Positions 31,935 through 42,244 of a stretch of 64,000 bases of DNA are shown in pieces. Origin of the DNA: Fidelibacterota bacterium (GTDB lineage: Bacteria; Pseudomonadota; Alphaproteobacteria; Rhodospirillales; Rhodospirillaceae); contig CANJRA010000012.1 in the NCBI GenBank assembly GCA_947476625.1, forward strand, positions 16,427 to 80,426, read 5' to 3'. Numbering within the stretch: position 1 is the first letter of the stretch; every line of letters begins with the position of its first letter. The position numbers were made by a program, and so were the translations under genes. Below the pieces are notes generated by a model, which was not told where the DNA came from, ran no database searches, and was given only the letters and a program-made list of their open reading frames with translations.

Positions 31935-32984
31935 CTACGGCTTCAGCGGCGGTAAGTCCGCGTCCTGCAGATTTAGCCAGCTTGCGATCAGGGCATTAAA
32001 CTTCTTGGGATGGACGTGATTCATGAAATGGCCACCCGCCGGGTCGTCATTGGACGGCCATGTGACCAAGGTGAACGAATTGTCCACCCACTGACCCAGG
32101 TCATTGTATCCGGCCGGATGCAAGGCCACATCGGCCAGCGCAGCAATCGCCAGCGTCGGGGCTTTGATGTGAGGAAACTCGACCCCACGGCTACCGAACG
32201 CATTTGAGCCTACCGTGTAGGGCTTGGCCGGGAAATTGGCGCGGTACCAATCGACCACGCCCTGACGGCCTTCCTCGCCTTGGGCCTTAGCGGACTCTGC
32301 GCGCAGCTTCGCGATCGAGGGCGTATCACCCACATACATCGACGCGCGCGCGGCTTGGGGCTCTTTGCTGCCCCTTTGCGTATCCCCGCCCCCGGCGCTC
32401 ATGCTGGGCATTTTGCCGTTCTCGATCATGGCCTGGATGTACCAGCTCATCTTGGCTTGCTCGCCGGTCGCCAGTTCGCGGATGAAGGCGCGCGGATGAA
32501 TACAATTCATCTCGATCAGCAGTTTTACTTTTTCCGGGTAATTCATGGCGTACATCCACAACACCATGCCGCCGAGATCATTTCCGATATGAACCGCAGG
32601 GCCGTTCGTGAAGTGATTTTGCAGCGCCAGCAAATCTTTTTCATAGACGGCGTTTTTATTGTTCTCGATGCCGGTCACCTTGCCGCTCTTATTGAAGTTG
32701 CGCACATCGTAGAGAACGACTTGGTAACGCTGCGACAGCATCTGAAGCTGATTGCCCCAGCCGCCCCAGAAATCACCATTGCCGTGCGAAATGAACAGCA
32801 GCGGCCCTTTGCCGACGGTGTAGTAGTGAATTTTAATTCCGCCGGAATCAACATCGCCTTCCTGCAGCTTGATCGTGTTTCCGAAAGTATCGGTGATGAC
32901 TTCTTCGGCGAACGCCGTGCGTAGCGGCGTCACGGCGACCAGTGCAGCCAATACTAAAAATTGTAACAGTCTTACGAGTTTCAT
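31935..32984 (-). CDS. Exported alpha/beta hydrolase with Asp nucleophile (epoxide hydrolase/dehalogenase-like)
   Basis: 349 aa from the ATG at 32984, chosen because GGGGAGG sits upstream and a clean signal peptide (VRLLQFLVLAALVAVTPLRTAFA) follows. The nucleophile elbow is IGNDLGGMVLW, so the nucleophile is Asp136, not Ser, as in epoxide hydrolases and haloalkane dehalogenases. The oxyanion motif is FISHGNGDFW rather than the usual HGxP. A likely catalytic His is in GGHFMNHVHP. The segment around residues 165-215 is a Met/Gly/Ser-rich cap insertion. It is downstream of the beta-propeller gene by 43 bases. A paralog lies at 58890. Confidence 0.85.
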   Translation of the reverse strand: MKLVRLLQFLVLAALVAVTPLRTAFAEEVITDTFGNTIKLQEGDVDSGGIKIHYYTVGKGPLLFISHGNGDFWGGWGNQLQMLSQRYQVVLYDVRNFNKSGKVTGIENNKNAVYEKDLLALQNHFTNGPAVHIGNDLGGMVLWMYAMNYPEKVKLLIEMNCIHPRAFIRELATGEQAKMSWYIQAMIENGKMPSMSAGGGDTQRGSKEPQAARASMYVGDTPSIAKLRAESAKAQGEEGRQGVVDWYRANFPAKPYTVGSNAFGSRGVEFPHIKAPTLAIAALADVALHPAGYNDLGQWVDNSFTLVTWPSNDDPAGGHFMNHVHPKKFNALIASWLNLQDADLPPLKP

Positions 32985-33027
32985 GTGAACCTCCCCACGA
33001 GATAAAGCGATACGAACGTTAGCAGAA

Positions 33028-34755
33028 TCAGCGCGCCTTGGCAGACGTAAATTTCCAGACCGATCCATCGGTATTCCCACCGACATAGATTGCGCCGTCG
33101 GCAGTAACGGCGAGGCCGTTGGGTACTTGCACGACCGGCCAGTTCGCGAAGATATTCGGATAGATCGGCAGGTTGTCGGCGATCACCGACATCGCGGCAT
33201 TGTCCGGATTAATCTTCAGCAAGCGCCGGCCCTCGCTATCGAGCACAAGCAGATTGCCGTCCTTATCCATATCAATCGCCGAGGGACGCCCCACGCCGCC
33301 GGAAAGAAGGACATCCTGGCGGCCATTTGTCAGGTCGATCACGCTGATGCGCTGGCCCAGCGATTCTGCGACATACAATTTATCGCCCTTCTTTACGATG
33401 CCGTTCGGCCCGGACAGATTCGTAGCGACCGTCTTGCGTTTGATCTGATCGTCATTGACCGGAATGGCCTCGATTTTTCCGTCGATGAATTCCGTGGCGT
33501 AGATGAATGCGTCCGAATGATTGGCATAAATCGCCGTCGGAAGATGCAAACCCTGAAAGGGATTGCGGGTGATTTTCCTGATGTCGAGCGTGTTGGGATC
33601 GACTGTATAGACCGGCAGCGCATTGAGGCTTGCGACCGGAAAGCCAATGCTATTGATGGCATACAAAAGTCCGCCAGGGCCTTCGTGAACATAGCCGACA
33701 AGAAACCCGGTATCACCGCTGCCCTTGCCTGTGCTTAAGCCCACCATGCTGGTGAGTTCGCCGGTCTGAAGATTGATTTTGCGCAGCACGTGCGTATCGG
33801 CGAGATAGACATCATTGCCAAGGGCGGCCAGGCTCGAAATGTTCGGCAAACCCTTCGGCGAGAGCATTTGCTTGATCGTGCCGCTGCCGTCGGTCGCGAT
33901 TTCATAAATGGTCGCGTCGATCATGCTGGCGGCGAACACGCGGCCCTCGGGCGATACGGCGAGATTGTCGAAATACGCCTCACCCTTGAACAGCGTGATG
34001 ACTTGTTTGCGGTCCGCCGTGACCTTGTAGACGGCGTTGCCGCCGGTCGCGAAGATGTCGCCGTTGCGTCCGACTTTCACGGCGCCAAAACGCGGGATGT
34101 CGATGCCGAGCGTGCTGCTTTTTCCGGTGTCGGGATTGATCACCCTGACGCCCGGATTGCCGCCCGAAACAACGACGATCAAATTGTTGTCGAGATCGAA
34201 ATCCATGGAGTTCGTGAGCGGGAATTCGCTCGACACCAGCCGCGCGGGCTTCTCGCCCTTCGGGTCCAGTTCGTAGATTCCGCCGCCCACGAAAGCCTGG
34301 TCGACAAATAAGCGGCCGGTCCGGCGGTTGTATTGGATACCGTTGGTTGCGAGGATACCGGAATAAATCGCGCTGACCTTGCCGTCTTTATCCATCCGAA
34401 AAACGGACTCGCCGCCGAGCCCCGTCATATTCGAGGTCCAGATCGTGCCTTTGCCGTCGGTGGTGAGATCGTCGGGGCCTCTGACGCCGCGCTCATGATC
34501 GAACAGGATTTCGATCTCGCCCGTATCGACGTTTATGCGCGAGACTTGGGAGGATAAGAGGTGGCCGACCAGCAGCCGCCCCTCGTCGTCGAAGTTCATG
34601 CCGTTGCTGCCGCGCAGCCGCGTGCCCTTAACAACGGCGGTGGCTTGATAGCCCTTCGCGACGAGCCGTGGGCTTTTTTGCTGTGCATCTTTGGCGTCCG
34701 CAGGCAAACCCAACAGGGCCGCCATGGCCAACACAGCGCCAATCATCGACTTCAT
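33028..34755 (-). CDS. Exported SMP-30/gluconolactonase-like (NHL) beta-propeller protein
   Basis: 575 aa with signal peptide SMIGAVLAMAALLGLPADA. It has repeated propeller blades of the form (D/N)xxGxLLVxD..., for example GSNGMNFDDEGRLLVGHLL, GPDDLTTDGKGTIWTSNM, FDNLAVSPEGRVFAASM and PNGLAVTADGAIYVGGN. The length suggests a large or double propeller. SMP-30 relatives are Ca2+-dependent lactonases, but others are binding scaffolds. It has the same GGGAGG-type ribosome site as the hydrolase gene after it, so the two form an operon of secreted proteins. Substrate unknown. Confidence 0.82.
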   Translation of the reverse strand: MKSMIGAVLAMAALLGLPADAKDAQQKSPRLVAKGYQATAVVKGTRLRGSNGMNFDDEGRLLVGHLLSSQVSRINVDTGEIEILFDHERGVRGPDDLTTDGKGTIWTSNMTGLGGESVFRMDKDGKVSAIYSGILATNGIQYNRRTGRLFVDQAFVGGGIYELDPKGEKPARLVSSEFPLTNSMDFDLDNNLIVVVSGGNPGVRVINPDTGKSSTLGIDIPRFGAVKVGRNGDIFATGGNAVYKVTADRKQVITLFKGEAYFDNLAVSPEGRVFAASMIDATIYEIATDGSGTIKQMLSPKGLPNISSLAALGNDVYLADTHVLRKINLQTGELTSMVGLSTGKGSGDTGFLVGYVHEGPGGLLYAINSIGFPVASLNALPVYTVDPNTLDIRKITRNPFQGLHLPTAIYANHSDAFIYATEFIDGKIEAIPVNDDQIKRKTVATNLSGPNGIVKKGDKLYVAESLGQRISVIDLTNGRQDVLLSGGVGRPSAIDMDKDGNLLVLDSEGRRLLKINPDNAAMSVIADNLPIYPNIFANWPVVQVPNGLAVTADGAIYVGGNTDGSVWKFTSAKAR

Positions 34756-34889
34756 GTAGAACCCTCCCCAGAGATCTTATGGGGGTAATCTAGCACGCGG
34801 CGGCGCCCTGGAGGTCGGAAAAGGCGAAAAAACTATCTTCTATAAATGCTTAGCCCTGCGTAAAGTGCCTATAAGCCAGGGGGCAGAAC

Positions 34890-35888
<999 letters not shown>

Positions 35889-35898
35889 CCGGTGACGC

Positions 35899-36714
35899 AT
35901 GAGCCGGGCGATTATTCTCTGCGCGGACGACTACGCGCATTCGCTTCCGATCAGCCGTGCTATTCTGGAACTCGCCGCCAACAAACGCATCTCGGCGCTC
36001 AGCTGCATGACCCCCTCGGAACATTGGCGCGCGCACGGACCGTGGCTTAGCGATGTCCGCGATCGTGTGGATATCGGTCTGCATATTACCTTGGTTGACG
36101 AAGTGCCTTTGACCAAGATGCCGCACACCGCCCCTGATGGGCGGTTGCCGAACATCAAAACGATGATTCTTAGAAGCTATCTCGGCTTGCTTGATCTGCA
36201 GGAAATTGCCGTGGAAATCCGGGCGCAGATAGATGCGTTTGAGTCGGTGCTGGGTTTTTCGCCGGCGCACATCGACGGACACCTGCATACCCACGTTCTG
36301 CCGGGTATTCGCGATGTGTTGCTGAACGCAACCGCAAAAATGAACCCGCGACCGTGGTGGCGGAATATCAACGACAATGTCCCCGGCATTTTGAAACGCG
36401 GCATTGCGGCGCCGAAGGCGATTTTCTTGTCGGCGCTGGGGCGTCGTTTTGCGCACACGGATGTCGCCATGAATGATGGCTTCAGCGGCATCTACGCTTT
36501 CTCACCTGCCAACAGCAATTATAGTGCGCTCTTTGAGCGGTTCGTGATCGCCGCGGGGAAGCAGCACTTGATCATGTGTCATCCCGGCGAGAGTGGCGAT
36601 GACGCGGCCCATGCGGGCTTACGCGGTGGTGAGTACGCGTTCTTAAAAAGTACGGCCTTCACTGAGTGTCTTGGGCGCCACGACCTGCGCCTCGGACGGT
36701 TCGCCGAAACCTGA
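35899..36714 (+). CDS. Polysaccharide/glycolipid deacetylase, YdjC/ChbG/HpnK family
   Basis: 271 aa. The metal and catalytic residues are Asp10-Asp11 in LCADDYAHS, His62 in GLHITLVDE, and the block AHIDGHLHTHVLP (His124, Asp126, His128, His130, His132). The family includes HpnK, a hopanoid glucosamine deacetylase, and ChbG, a chitobiose deacetylase. Placement between a polyprenyl-phosphate glycosyltransferase and a GT-C protein suggests it deacetylates a lipid-linked amino sugar. No hpn genes are nearby, so I do not assign hpnK. Confidence 0.85.
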   Translation: MSRAIILCADDYAHSLPISRAILELAANKRISALSCMTPSEHWRAHGPWLSDVRDRVDIGLHITLVDEVPLTKMPHTAPDGRLPNIKTMILRSYLGLLDLQEIAVEIRAQIDAFESVLGFSPAHIDGHLHTHVLPGIRDVLLNATAKMNPRPWWRNINDNVPGILKRGIAAPKAIFLSALGRRFAHTDVAMNDGFSGIYAFSPANSNYSALFERFVIAAGKQHLIMCHPGESGDDAAHAGLRGGEYAFLKSTAFTECLGRHDLRLGRFAET

Positions 36715-36715
36715 T

Positions 36716-38377
36716 ATGATCACCTCGGGCACCGTCGTCGATTATCATCGCAGGACCGGCGTTCCGGATCACATCATGGCATGGCCGCGCGCAGTGGCGG
36801 GCGGCATTTTTATCATTACCGCCCTGGTTATTCTCACCACATTCCGGGACTACGGCATTTCCTGGGATGAACAGCTTCAAAACACATATGGGCAAAAGCT
36901 GCTGGCGTTCTATACCAGCGGCTTTCAAGACCGCTCGGCTTTTTCCTACATCAACCTGTTTCTCTACGGCGGCTTCTTCGATCTCCTCGCCGCCGTCGCC
37001 AATCTGATCTCGCCCTTTGACGAATATGCGACGCGTCATTTGATCGGCGGCCTGATCTTTCTCGGCGGTCTCTGGGGCGGATGGCGTCTGACGCGATTGC
37101 TGGCCGGCGAGCGCGCCGCGCTGCTGGCTTTGATCATGCTTCTAACGACGCCGCTGCTGTATGGACATAGCTTCATCAATCCCAAAGATAGCCCGCTGGC
37201 GTGGCTGTTGATCTGGGCGACATATTTTGCCTGCCGCATGCTCGCCGGAGCAGATCGGCCGTCCTGGGGCGTGGTTGCGGGATTTGCCATTAGTTTCGGG
37301 CTGGCCGTGGGCACGCGCGTGATCGCGGGCGTATACCTGAATTATCTGGTCGCCGTGATCGTCGTCGCCGCGGTTGCCCGCATGCTGAACGGCGAAACAC
37401 CCGGCAGGCAGTGGGCGCGTATTAAAACCAATGCCCCGCGCCTGGGCTTCAGCCTCGCAGGCGCTTTCGCGGCCATGGCCTTTGTATGGCCCTGGTCGGT
37501 ACAACAGCCTTTCAACATCGTCGCAGCCTTACGCGAGTTTTCGCACTTCGCGTTTTATCCAAATGTGTTGTGGAACGGTGAATTGATTCCGGCAGATCAA
37601 ATGCCGCAAATCTATCTGCCGGGGCTCTTGCTGCTACAGCTGCCGGAATACGTTTTGATCGGGATTTTCGCAGCTGTTGTCGTGGCCGTCGGCGCGCTTT
37701 GGCAGCGCGGGCCAGTAAAGCTTTTTGTCAAACCGCGCGCGCAGCAATATCTTTTTCTGGCATTGTCGGTTGTTGTGCCGATTGGCGGCTACATGCTGCT
37801 GCATCCCACAGTCTATAATGGGCTGCGGCACTTTCTGTTCATCGTGCCGCCGGCTGTGATCCTCGGCGCCGTCGGGTTGGAAAAGGCCTTGGTCTTTGCC
37901 ACGCGCCACTATCGATTGGCTGGACCGCTTCTCAGCGTGCCGCTGGTGATATTCTTCGTTCTACAAATCGCGACCATGATCGGCCTGCACCCCTATCAAT
38001 ACGTCTTCTACAACACTGTTGCAGGTGGCGTGCGCGGTGCGGCATACCGGTTCGAACTGGATTATTGGGGAACCTCGCTGGCGGAATCCATGCGCGAGTT
38101 GTCGCGTTACCTCGCCGAGCATCCGGAGACCAGACCCGCCAACCGCAATCCGGTGCGCGTATTTTCCTGCGGTGACCGCACATCCGCTGGCCACTTCCTG
38201 CCGCCAGGCGTTGTGTTGACAGTAGTACTTACTGAAGCCGATTTCTATTTAGGCATGACCGGCGTGCCGTGCCGCGATGACTACGACCGGGTGGCGCACA
38301 CGATTTTCCAAGTGGTTCGCCTTGGCGTCACCATCGGCTATGTGCGCAATCTACGTGATGACCAGTCCAACCCTTAA
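36716..38377 (+). CDS. GT-C fold membrane glycosyltransferase-like protein (ArnT/PMT-like)
   Basis: 553 aa from the ATG at 36716, one base after the deacetylase stop; ATG at 36776 is an alternative. It has about 11-13 membrane helices. The first periplasmic loop carries DYGISWDEQLQNTYG, with an acidic pair in the position of the GT-C catalytic Asp. It is expected to use polyprenyl-linked sugar made by the GT2 protein and transfer it on the periplasmic side. The C-terminal soluble part is about 100 residues. The acceptor is unknown. Confidence 0.8.
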   Translation: MITSGTVVDYHRRTGVPDHIMAWPRAVAGGIFIITALVILTTFRDYGISWDEQLQNTYGQKLLAFYTSGFQDRSAFSYINLFLYGGFFDLLAAVANLISPFDEYATRHLIGGLIFLGGLWGGWRLTRLLAGERAALLALIMLLTTPLLYGHSFINPKDSPLAWLLIWATYFACRMLAGADRPSWGVVAGFAISFGLAVGTRVIAGVYLNYLVAVIVVAAVARMLNGETPGRQWARIKTNAPRLGFSLAGAFAAMAFVWPWSVQQPFNIVAALREFSHFAFYPNVLWNGELIPADQMPQIYLPGLLLLQLPEYVLIGIFAAVVVAVGALWQRGPVKLFVKPRAQQYLFLALSVVVPIGGYMLLHPTVYNGLRHFLFIVPPAVILGAVGLEKALVFATRHYRLAGPLLSVPLVIFFVLQIATMIGLHPYQYVFYNTVAGGVRGAAYRFELDYWGTSLAESMRELSRYLAEHPETRPANRNPVRVFSCGDRTSAGHFLPPGVVLTVVLTEADFYLGMTGVPCRDDYDRVAHTIFQVVRLGVTIGYVRNLRDDQSNP

Positions 38378-38380
38378 CGG

Positions 38381-38883
38381 CTACGCGAGTGCTGTGCGTA
38401 TGGCCTGGGTCAGATCCGCATTCGAATAGGGTTTGGAAAGAAGCCGTATGCCGTCGGGAATGATGACCTTCCCGAGCGCCGAAGCCTCGGTATAACCCGA
38501 CGATCGAAGGCGCGCGCTGATTTGACATTCTTGGGCGGAATCACCGCGGATTCAAAAAACGGCACACCCACATTAGGACGCCCTTGTGCGCCATTAAGCG
38601 CATCATGGAAATCGAGGCCGTCGCCCAGGGCGTGCAGCATCGGAAAATCCACCTTCATTCCGCCCCGCTGCGCCGTGGCGTACCATTCATCGCACTTGGC
38701 GATAAACGGTTTGAGAAGCGCGGTTTGTGCCGGCGTCAGGCGCATCTTCGCCGACAGCAGAAACAGCGCCGGTTCAACGACCTTGCGCGCCAGTTCCACC
38801 GCCAAATTGAAGCCATATGTGCCCCAGCCGCTGGGAACACCCACCTGCCAAGCAATACCGAGTTGCGCAAACTTTTGAGTCAT
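38381..38883 (-). pseudogene. Scrambled remnant: glycosyltransferase N-terminus abutting a receiver-domain C-terminus
   Basis: Reading leftward from 38883, MTQKFAQLGIAWQVGVPSGW starts like a family 1/4 glycosyltransferase with the SGWG.YG.NL pattern and continues to about 38510 (PPKNVKSARAFDRRV). Shifting frame near 38505-38520, the sequence to the stop at 38381 reads RLRSSGYTEASALG, then LLSKPYSNADLTQAIRTALA, a typical receiver-domain end (GYT..., KPY, helix 5) as found at the end of hybrid histidine kinases. Neither part is complete. This looks like a deletion junction between two former genes. Confidence 0.6.
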
Positions 38884-38958
38884 TTGCCAACACTGCCACA
38901 ACCCGGATCATTCGCACAGCCGCTGGCAAAACTCGCCGCCCTCGGCTAAATCTTTTCC

Positions 38959-39315
38959 ATGAGCACATCTGATCCAGCACCATTTTACGAATGCCATGTT
39001 TTCGTCTGCACCAATGTGCGGCCGGGAAAACATCCGCGCGGCTCCTGTGCGCGCAGGGGCGCGGTGGAACTGCGCGACTACATGAAGACCAAGGCCAAGG
39101 AGATGGGCCTTAAAGGCGTGCGCATCAATACCGCCGGGTGCCTCGACCGCTGCGAGCTGGGCCCGGATATGGTGATCTACCCAGAGGGCGTTTGGTACCG
39201 CTATGACACCACGCAAGACATAGATGAAATTCTAGCGGTTCATATTCAGAACGGTGGGCGCGTGGCCCGGCTGATGCTGAAGCCCGGCGACGACCCGCCC
39301 AAGGTCAAAGAATAG
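38959..39315 (+). CDS. Thioredoxin-like [2Fe-2S] ferredoxin
   Basis: 118 aa. The four cluster ligands are Cys17 (VFVCTN), Cys30 (RGSCARRG), Cys61 and Cys65 (NTAGCLDRCELGP), the pattern of Shethna-type/thioredoxin-fold ferredoxins and NuoE-like domains. YPEGVWYRYDTTQDIDEILAVH is also typical. It is cytoplasmic electron carrier material. It precedes the molybdenum hydroxylase genes by 88 bases on the same strand and could be its partner, though this is only position. Confidence 0.9.
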   Translation: MSTSDPAPFYECHVFVCTNVRPGKHPRGSCARRGAVELRDYMKTKAKEMGLKGVRINTAGCLDRCELGPDMVIYPEGVWYRYDTTQDIDEILAVHIQNGGRVARLMLKPGDDPPKVKE

Positions 39316-39403
39316 CGTCTTACCTTATCGTTACACAAAAGCTTACCCACGACTGGCGGCTTGGTTTACATTTATTTCGCAATTTGAAGTAAATGGAAAA
39401 ACC

Positions 39404-39850
39404 ATGCCCTACCATCTGACAATCAACGGTACGCTCCATGACGTGGATGTCGAAGGCGAAATGCCTTTGCTGTGGGTATTGCGCGACGTCATTGGATTGA
39501 CCGGCACGAAGTTCGGCTGCGGCATCGCCGCCTGCGGCGCTTGCACGGTGCATGTGAACGGCGAAGCCGTGCGCAGCTGTACACTGCCCGTAGCGAGCAT
39601 CACGGGTCCCATAACCACAATCGAAGGATTGTCGGTTGATAGCAGCCACCCGGTACAAAAAGCCTGGATCGAAAAACAAGTGCCGCAATGCGGATACTGC
39701 CAGTCGGGCATGATCATGGCCGTGGCAGCACTGGTTGCTCACAACCCGAAACCGAGCGAAGCGGAACTTGCCACGACGGTAACCAACGTCTGTAGGTGCG
39801 GTACCTACGATCGTGTCCGCGAGGCCGTGGCCTCGTTGGCCAGCGTATAA
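39404..39850 (+). CDS. Isoquinoline 1-oxidoreductase-like small subunit, two [2Fe-2S]
   Basis: 148 aa. The plant-type cluster ligands are Cys39, 44, 47 and 59 (FGCGIAACGACTVHVNGEAVR), and the second, helical-domain cluster is Cys96 and 99 (QCGYCQSGMIM) with Cys130 and 132 (NVCRCGTYDR). This is the electron-transfer subunit of xanthine-oxidase-family hydroxylases. The large subunit follows after 11 bases. I leave the symbol empty because the substrate (N-heterocycle or aldehyde) is not known. Confidence 0.92.
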   Translation: MPYHLTINGTLHDVDVEGEMPLLWVLRDVIGLTGTKFGCGIAACGACTVHVNGEAVRSCTLPVASITGPITTIEGLSVDSSHPVQKAWIEKQVPQCGYCQSGMIMAVAALVAHNPKPSEAELATTVTNVCRCGTYDRVREAVASLASV

Positions 39851-39861
39851 GGGGCCGCCAC

Positions 39862-42096
39862 ATGACAGTTTCACGCCGCAAAGCCATTCTGGGCACCGTT
39901 GCCGCCGGTGGCGCTCTTATTCTGGGCTACAGCCTTTGGCCCTATCCGCAACGCGAGAAGGCCCGCGCCGTGCTTGGACACAGCGCCGACAACGCTTTGA
40001 TCACGACCTGGCTGAAAGTCGCGCGCGATAATAAAACCACGATCATCGTCAATCATGCGGACATGGGCCAAGGCTCGCAGACCGGCCTCGCGCAGATGCT
40101 GGCGGACGAGTTGGATGCCGACTGGAATCTGGTGAGTATTCTGGAAGCACCCGCCGAGGAGCCTTTTGCAAACGGCGATATGATTAAAGGTCTTCTTCTT
40201 GGCGGCGAACTTAATATTCCCGCGATCCTGCTGCCGCCGCTGGGATACTTAGCCCCCAAAGTATCGCGTTTGATTGGACTGCAAATCACAGGCGGCAGTT
40301 CGTCGATCCGCTATACCGGCGTGGCCGCGATGCGCCCAGCCGGAGCCGCCGCGCGCGAGATGTTCGTGAGCGCCGCCGCGCTTAACTGGAACGTGCCGGC
40401 CTCGCAGCTCACCACCAAGCTGAGCCATGTGCACCATGCCGCCAGCGGACGGTCTATTCCTTACGGCGACCTGATCGAGATCGCATCCAAGCTGACGCCG
40501 TCTGATTCGCCGCGCCTCAAAACACCGGACCAATTCACGGTGATGGGCCAGCCCATCCCGCGGCCCGACATTCCAGAAAAGGTCAACGGCACGGCGCAGT
40601 TCGGCATCGATAAACGCCTTGAAGGCATGAAATATGCCGCCATCAAGCACAGCCCGATTTTTGGCGGTGAAGTGGAAAGCTTCGATGAAGCTGCCATCAA
40701 GAACATGCCGGGCGTGGTGCGTGTGGTGAAATTGGACGGCGCTGTTGCCGTGGTGGCCGACAATACCTGGCACGCGATGAACGCCGTGCGCGCGCTGCCG
40801 GTGACGTTTAAGGGCGGCGAGAGCACCGGCCTGTCGGCAGACGCGATGTATGCCGGATTTGAAAAGGCTGTCGCTGCCATGCCGGACAGTGACGACCGCA
40901 AGCAAGGCGATGTGGAAGCCGCGCTAAAGGGTGCGACTACAGTCGTGGAAGCGACGTATCGCTTACCGTTCCTGGCGCATGCCGCCATGGAGCCATTGAA
41001 CTGCACGGTCATCGCGCACGAAGACGGCACCGCCGAAGCCTGGGCGGGTTCGCAAGTTCCGCTGGGCGCACGCGGCGCTGTTGCCAAGGCCTTGGGCATA
41101 TCGGCCAGTAAGGTGACCTATCACAACCTGCGCATGGGTGGAGGGTTCGGGCGGCGTCTCGAAACCGACTCTATTACCCAGGCGGCGCGCATTGCCGGTG
41201 AGATGAAGGGCACGCCGATCAAACTGACCTGGAGCCGCGAAGAGGATATGCAGCACGACAAGTTCCGGCCCGCAGGCGTCAGCCGGTTTCGGGGCGGCTT
41301 AGACAAAGACGGCAATCCGGTCGCTTGGTTTAATTGCTACAACTGGAAAGATATGCCGGCGGATGCGTGTCTGGTGCCTTACGGCATCGCCCACCAGCAT
41401 ATTGGTTCAGTGGATGCTAAAGCGCCTGTTCCGGCGGGATCGTGGCGCAGCGTCGCCCATTCGCGCCATGGCTTCTTCACGGAATCCTTTGTCGATGAAA
41501 TGGCGCACGCCGCCAAGATGGACCCTTACGCCTTCCGCAAAAAACTCTTGGCGGATTTGCCGCGTCATCGCGCTGTGCTCGATCGGGCCGCAACGGAAGC
41601 TGGGTGGGGACTTGAACTGCAGCCTATCACGGGCCTGCGCCGCGGCCGCGGCATCGCTTTGCAGGAGGCTTTTGGCTCGATCACGGCGCACGTCGCCGAG
41701 ATCAGTGTCGATGAAGACAACAAGATTCATGTGGACCGTGTGGTGGTCGCGTGTGACTGCGGCGACATCATCAACCCGGACAGCGCGCAGATGCAGCTTC
41801 AAGGCGGCACGAACTATGGCCTGTCGGCGGCGCTGTACGGCGCGATCGAACTCAAAGACGGCAAGGTCGCGCAGTCCAACTTCGATAACTATGAAGTTGT
41901 ACGGCTTGCCGATGCACCGCATATCGAAACCCATATCATTCGCTCGGGAGCGCCGCTCGGCGGCCTCGGGGAGCCGGGCACGCCGGGTATTGCCCCCGCC
42001 GTCGCTAATGCGGTTTTTGCCGCCACAGGTCAACGTCTGCGTGCATTGCCGTTAAAGTTGGAAAGCAACAGAGCGCCGCAAACCGCGCGATTGTAA
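39862..42096 (+). CDS. Isoquinoline 1-oxidoreductase-like large subunit, molybdopterin hydroxylase
   Basis: 744 aa from ATG 39862; the longer frame overlaps the small subunit. A Tat-type start (SRRKAILGTVAAGGALILGY) suggests export or membrane attachment, as in IorB-type and periplasmic aldehyde dehydrogenases. Mo-cofactor motifs: MGQGSQTGLAQML, MGGGFGRRLETD, PAGSWRSVAHSRHGF and the catalytic Glu in GLGEPGTPGIAPAVANA. Unlike classical xanthine dehydrogenase there is no FAD subunit; electrons probably leave through the small subunit to a cytochrome c. No cytochrome gene is adjacent; one occurs at 60744. Confidence 0.9.
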   Translation: MTVSRRKAILGTVAAGGALILGYSLWPYPQREKARAVLGHSADNALITTWLKVARDNKTTIIVNHADMGQGSQTGLAQMLADELDADWNLVSILEAPAEEPFANGDMIKGLLLGGELNIPAILLPPLGYLAPKVSRLIGLQITGGSSSIRYTGVAAMRPAGAAAREMFVSAAALNWNVPASQLTTKLSHVHHAASGRSIPYGDLIEIASKLTPSDSPRLKTPDQFTVMGQPIPRPDIPEKVNGTAQFGIDKRLEGMKYAAIKHSPIFGGEVESFDEAAIKNMPGVVRVVKLDGAVAVVADNTWHAMNAVRALPVTFKGGESTGLSADAMYAGFEKAVAAMPDSDDRKQGDVEAALKGATTVVEATYRLPFLAHAAMEPLNCTVIAHEDGTAEAWAGSQVPLGARGAVAKALGISASKVTYHNLRMGGGFGRRLETDSITQAARIAGEMKGTPIKLTWSREEDMQHDKFRPAGVSRFRGGLDKDGNPVAWFNCYNWKDMPADACLVPYGIAHQHIGSVDAKAPVPAGSWRSVAHSRHGFFTESFVDEMAHAAKMDPYAFRKKLLADLPRHRAVLDRAATEAGWGLELQPITGLRRGRGIALQEAFGSITAHVAEISVDEDNKIHVDRVVVACDCGDIINPDSAQMQLQGGTNYGLSAALYGAIELKDGKVAQSNFDNYEVVRLADAPHIETHIIRSGAPLGGLGEPGTPGIAPAVANAVFAATGQRLRALPLKLESNRAPQTARL

Positions 42097-42244
42097 GACC
42101 GCGCGGCGTATCTCCCGCCTACAACCAGCCACAAAGCCGCCGCAATTCATACATGCTTGAGGAATAGCATCATGTTCCGTCGAAAGGCGGGCGGATGTGA
42201 AAATTTATTTCGAGACCGCCATGCCTGACCGGCGTTCTAGCGGT

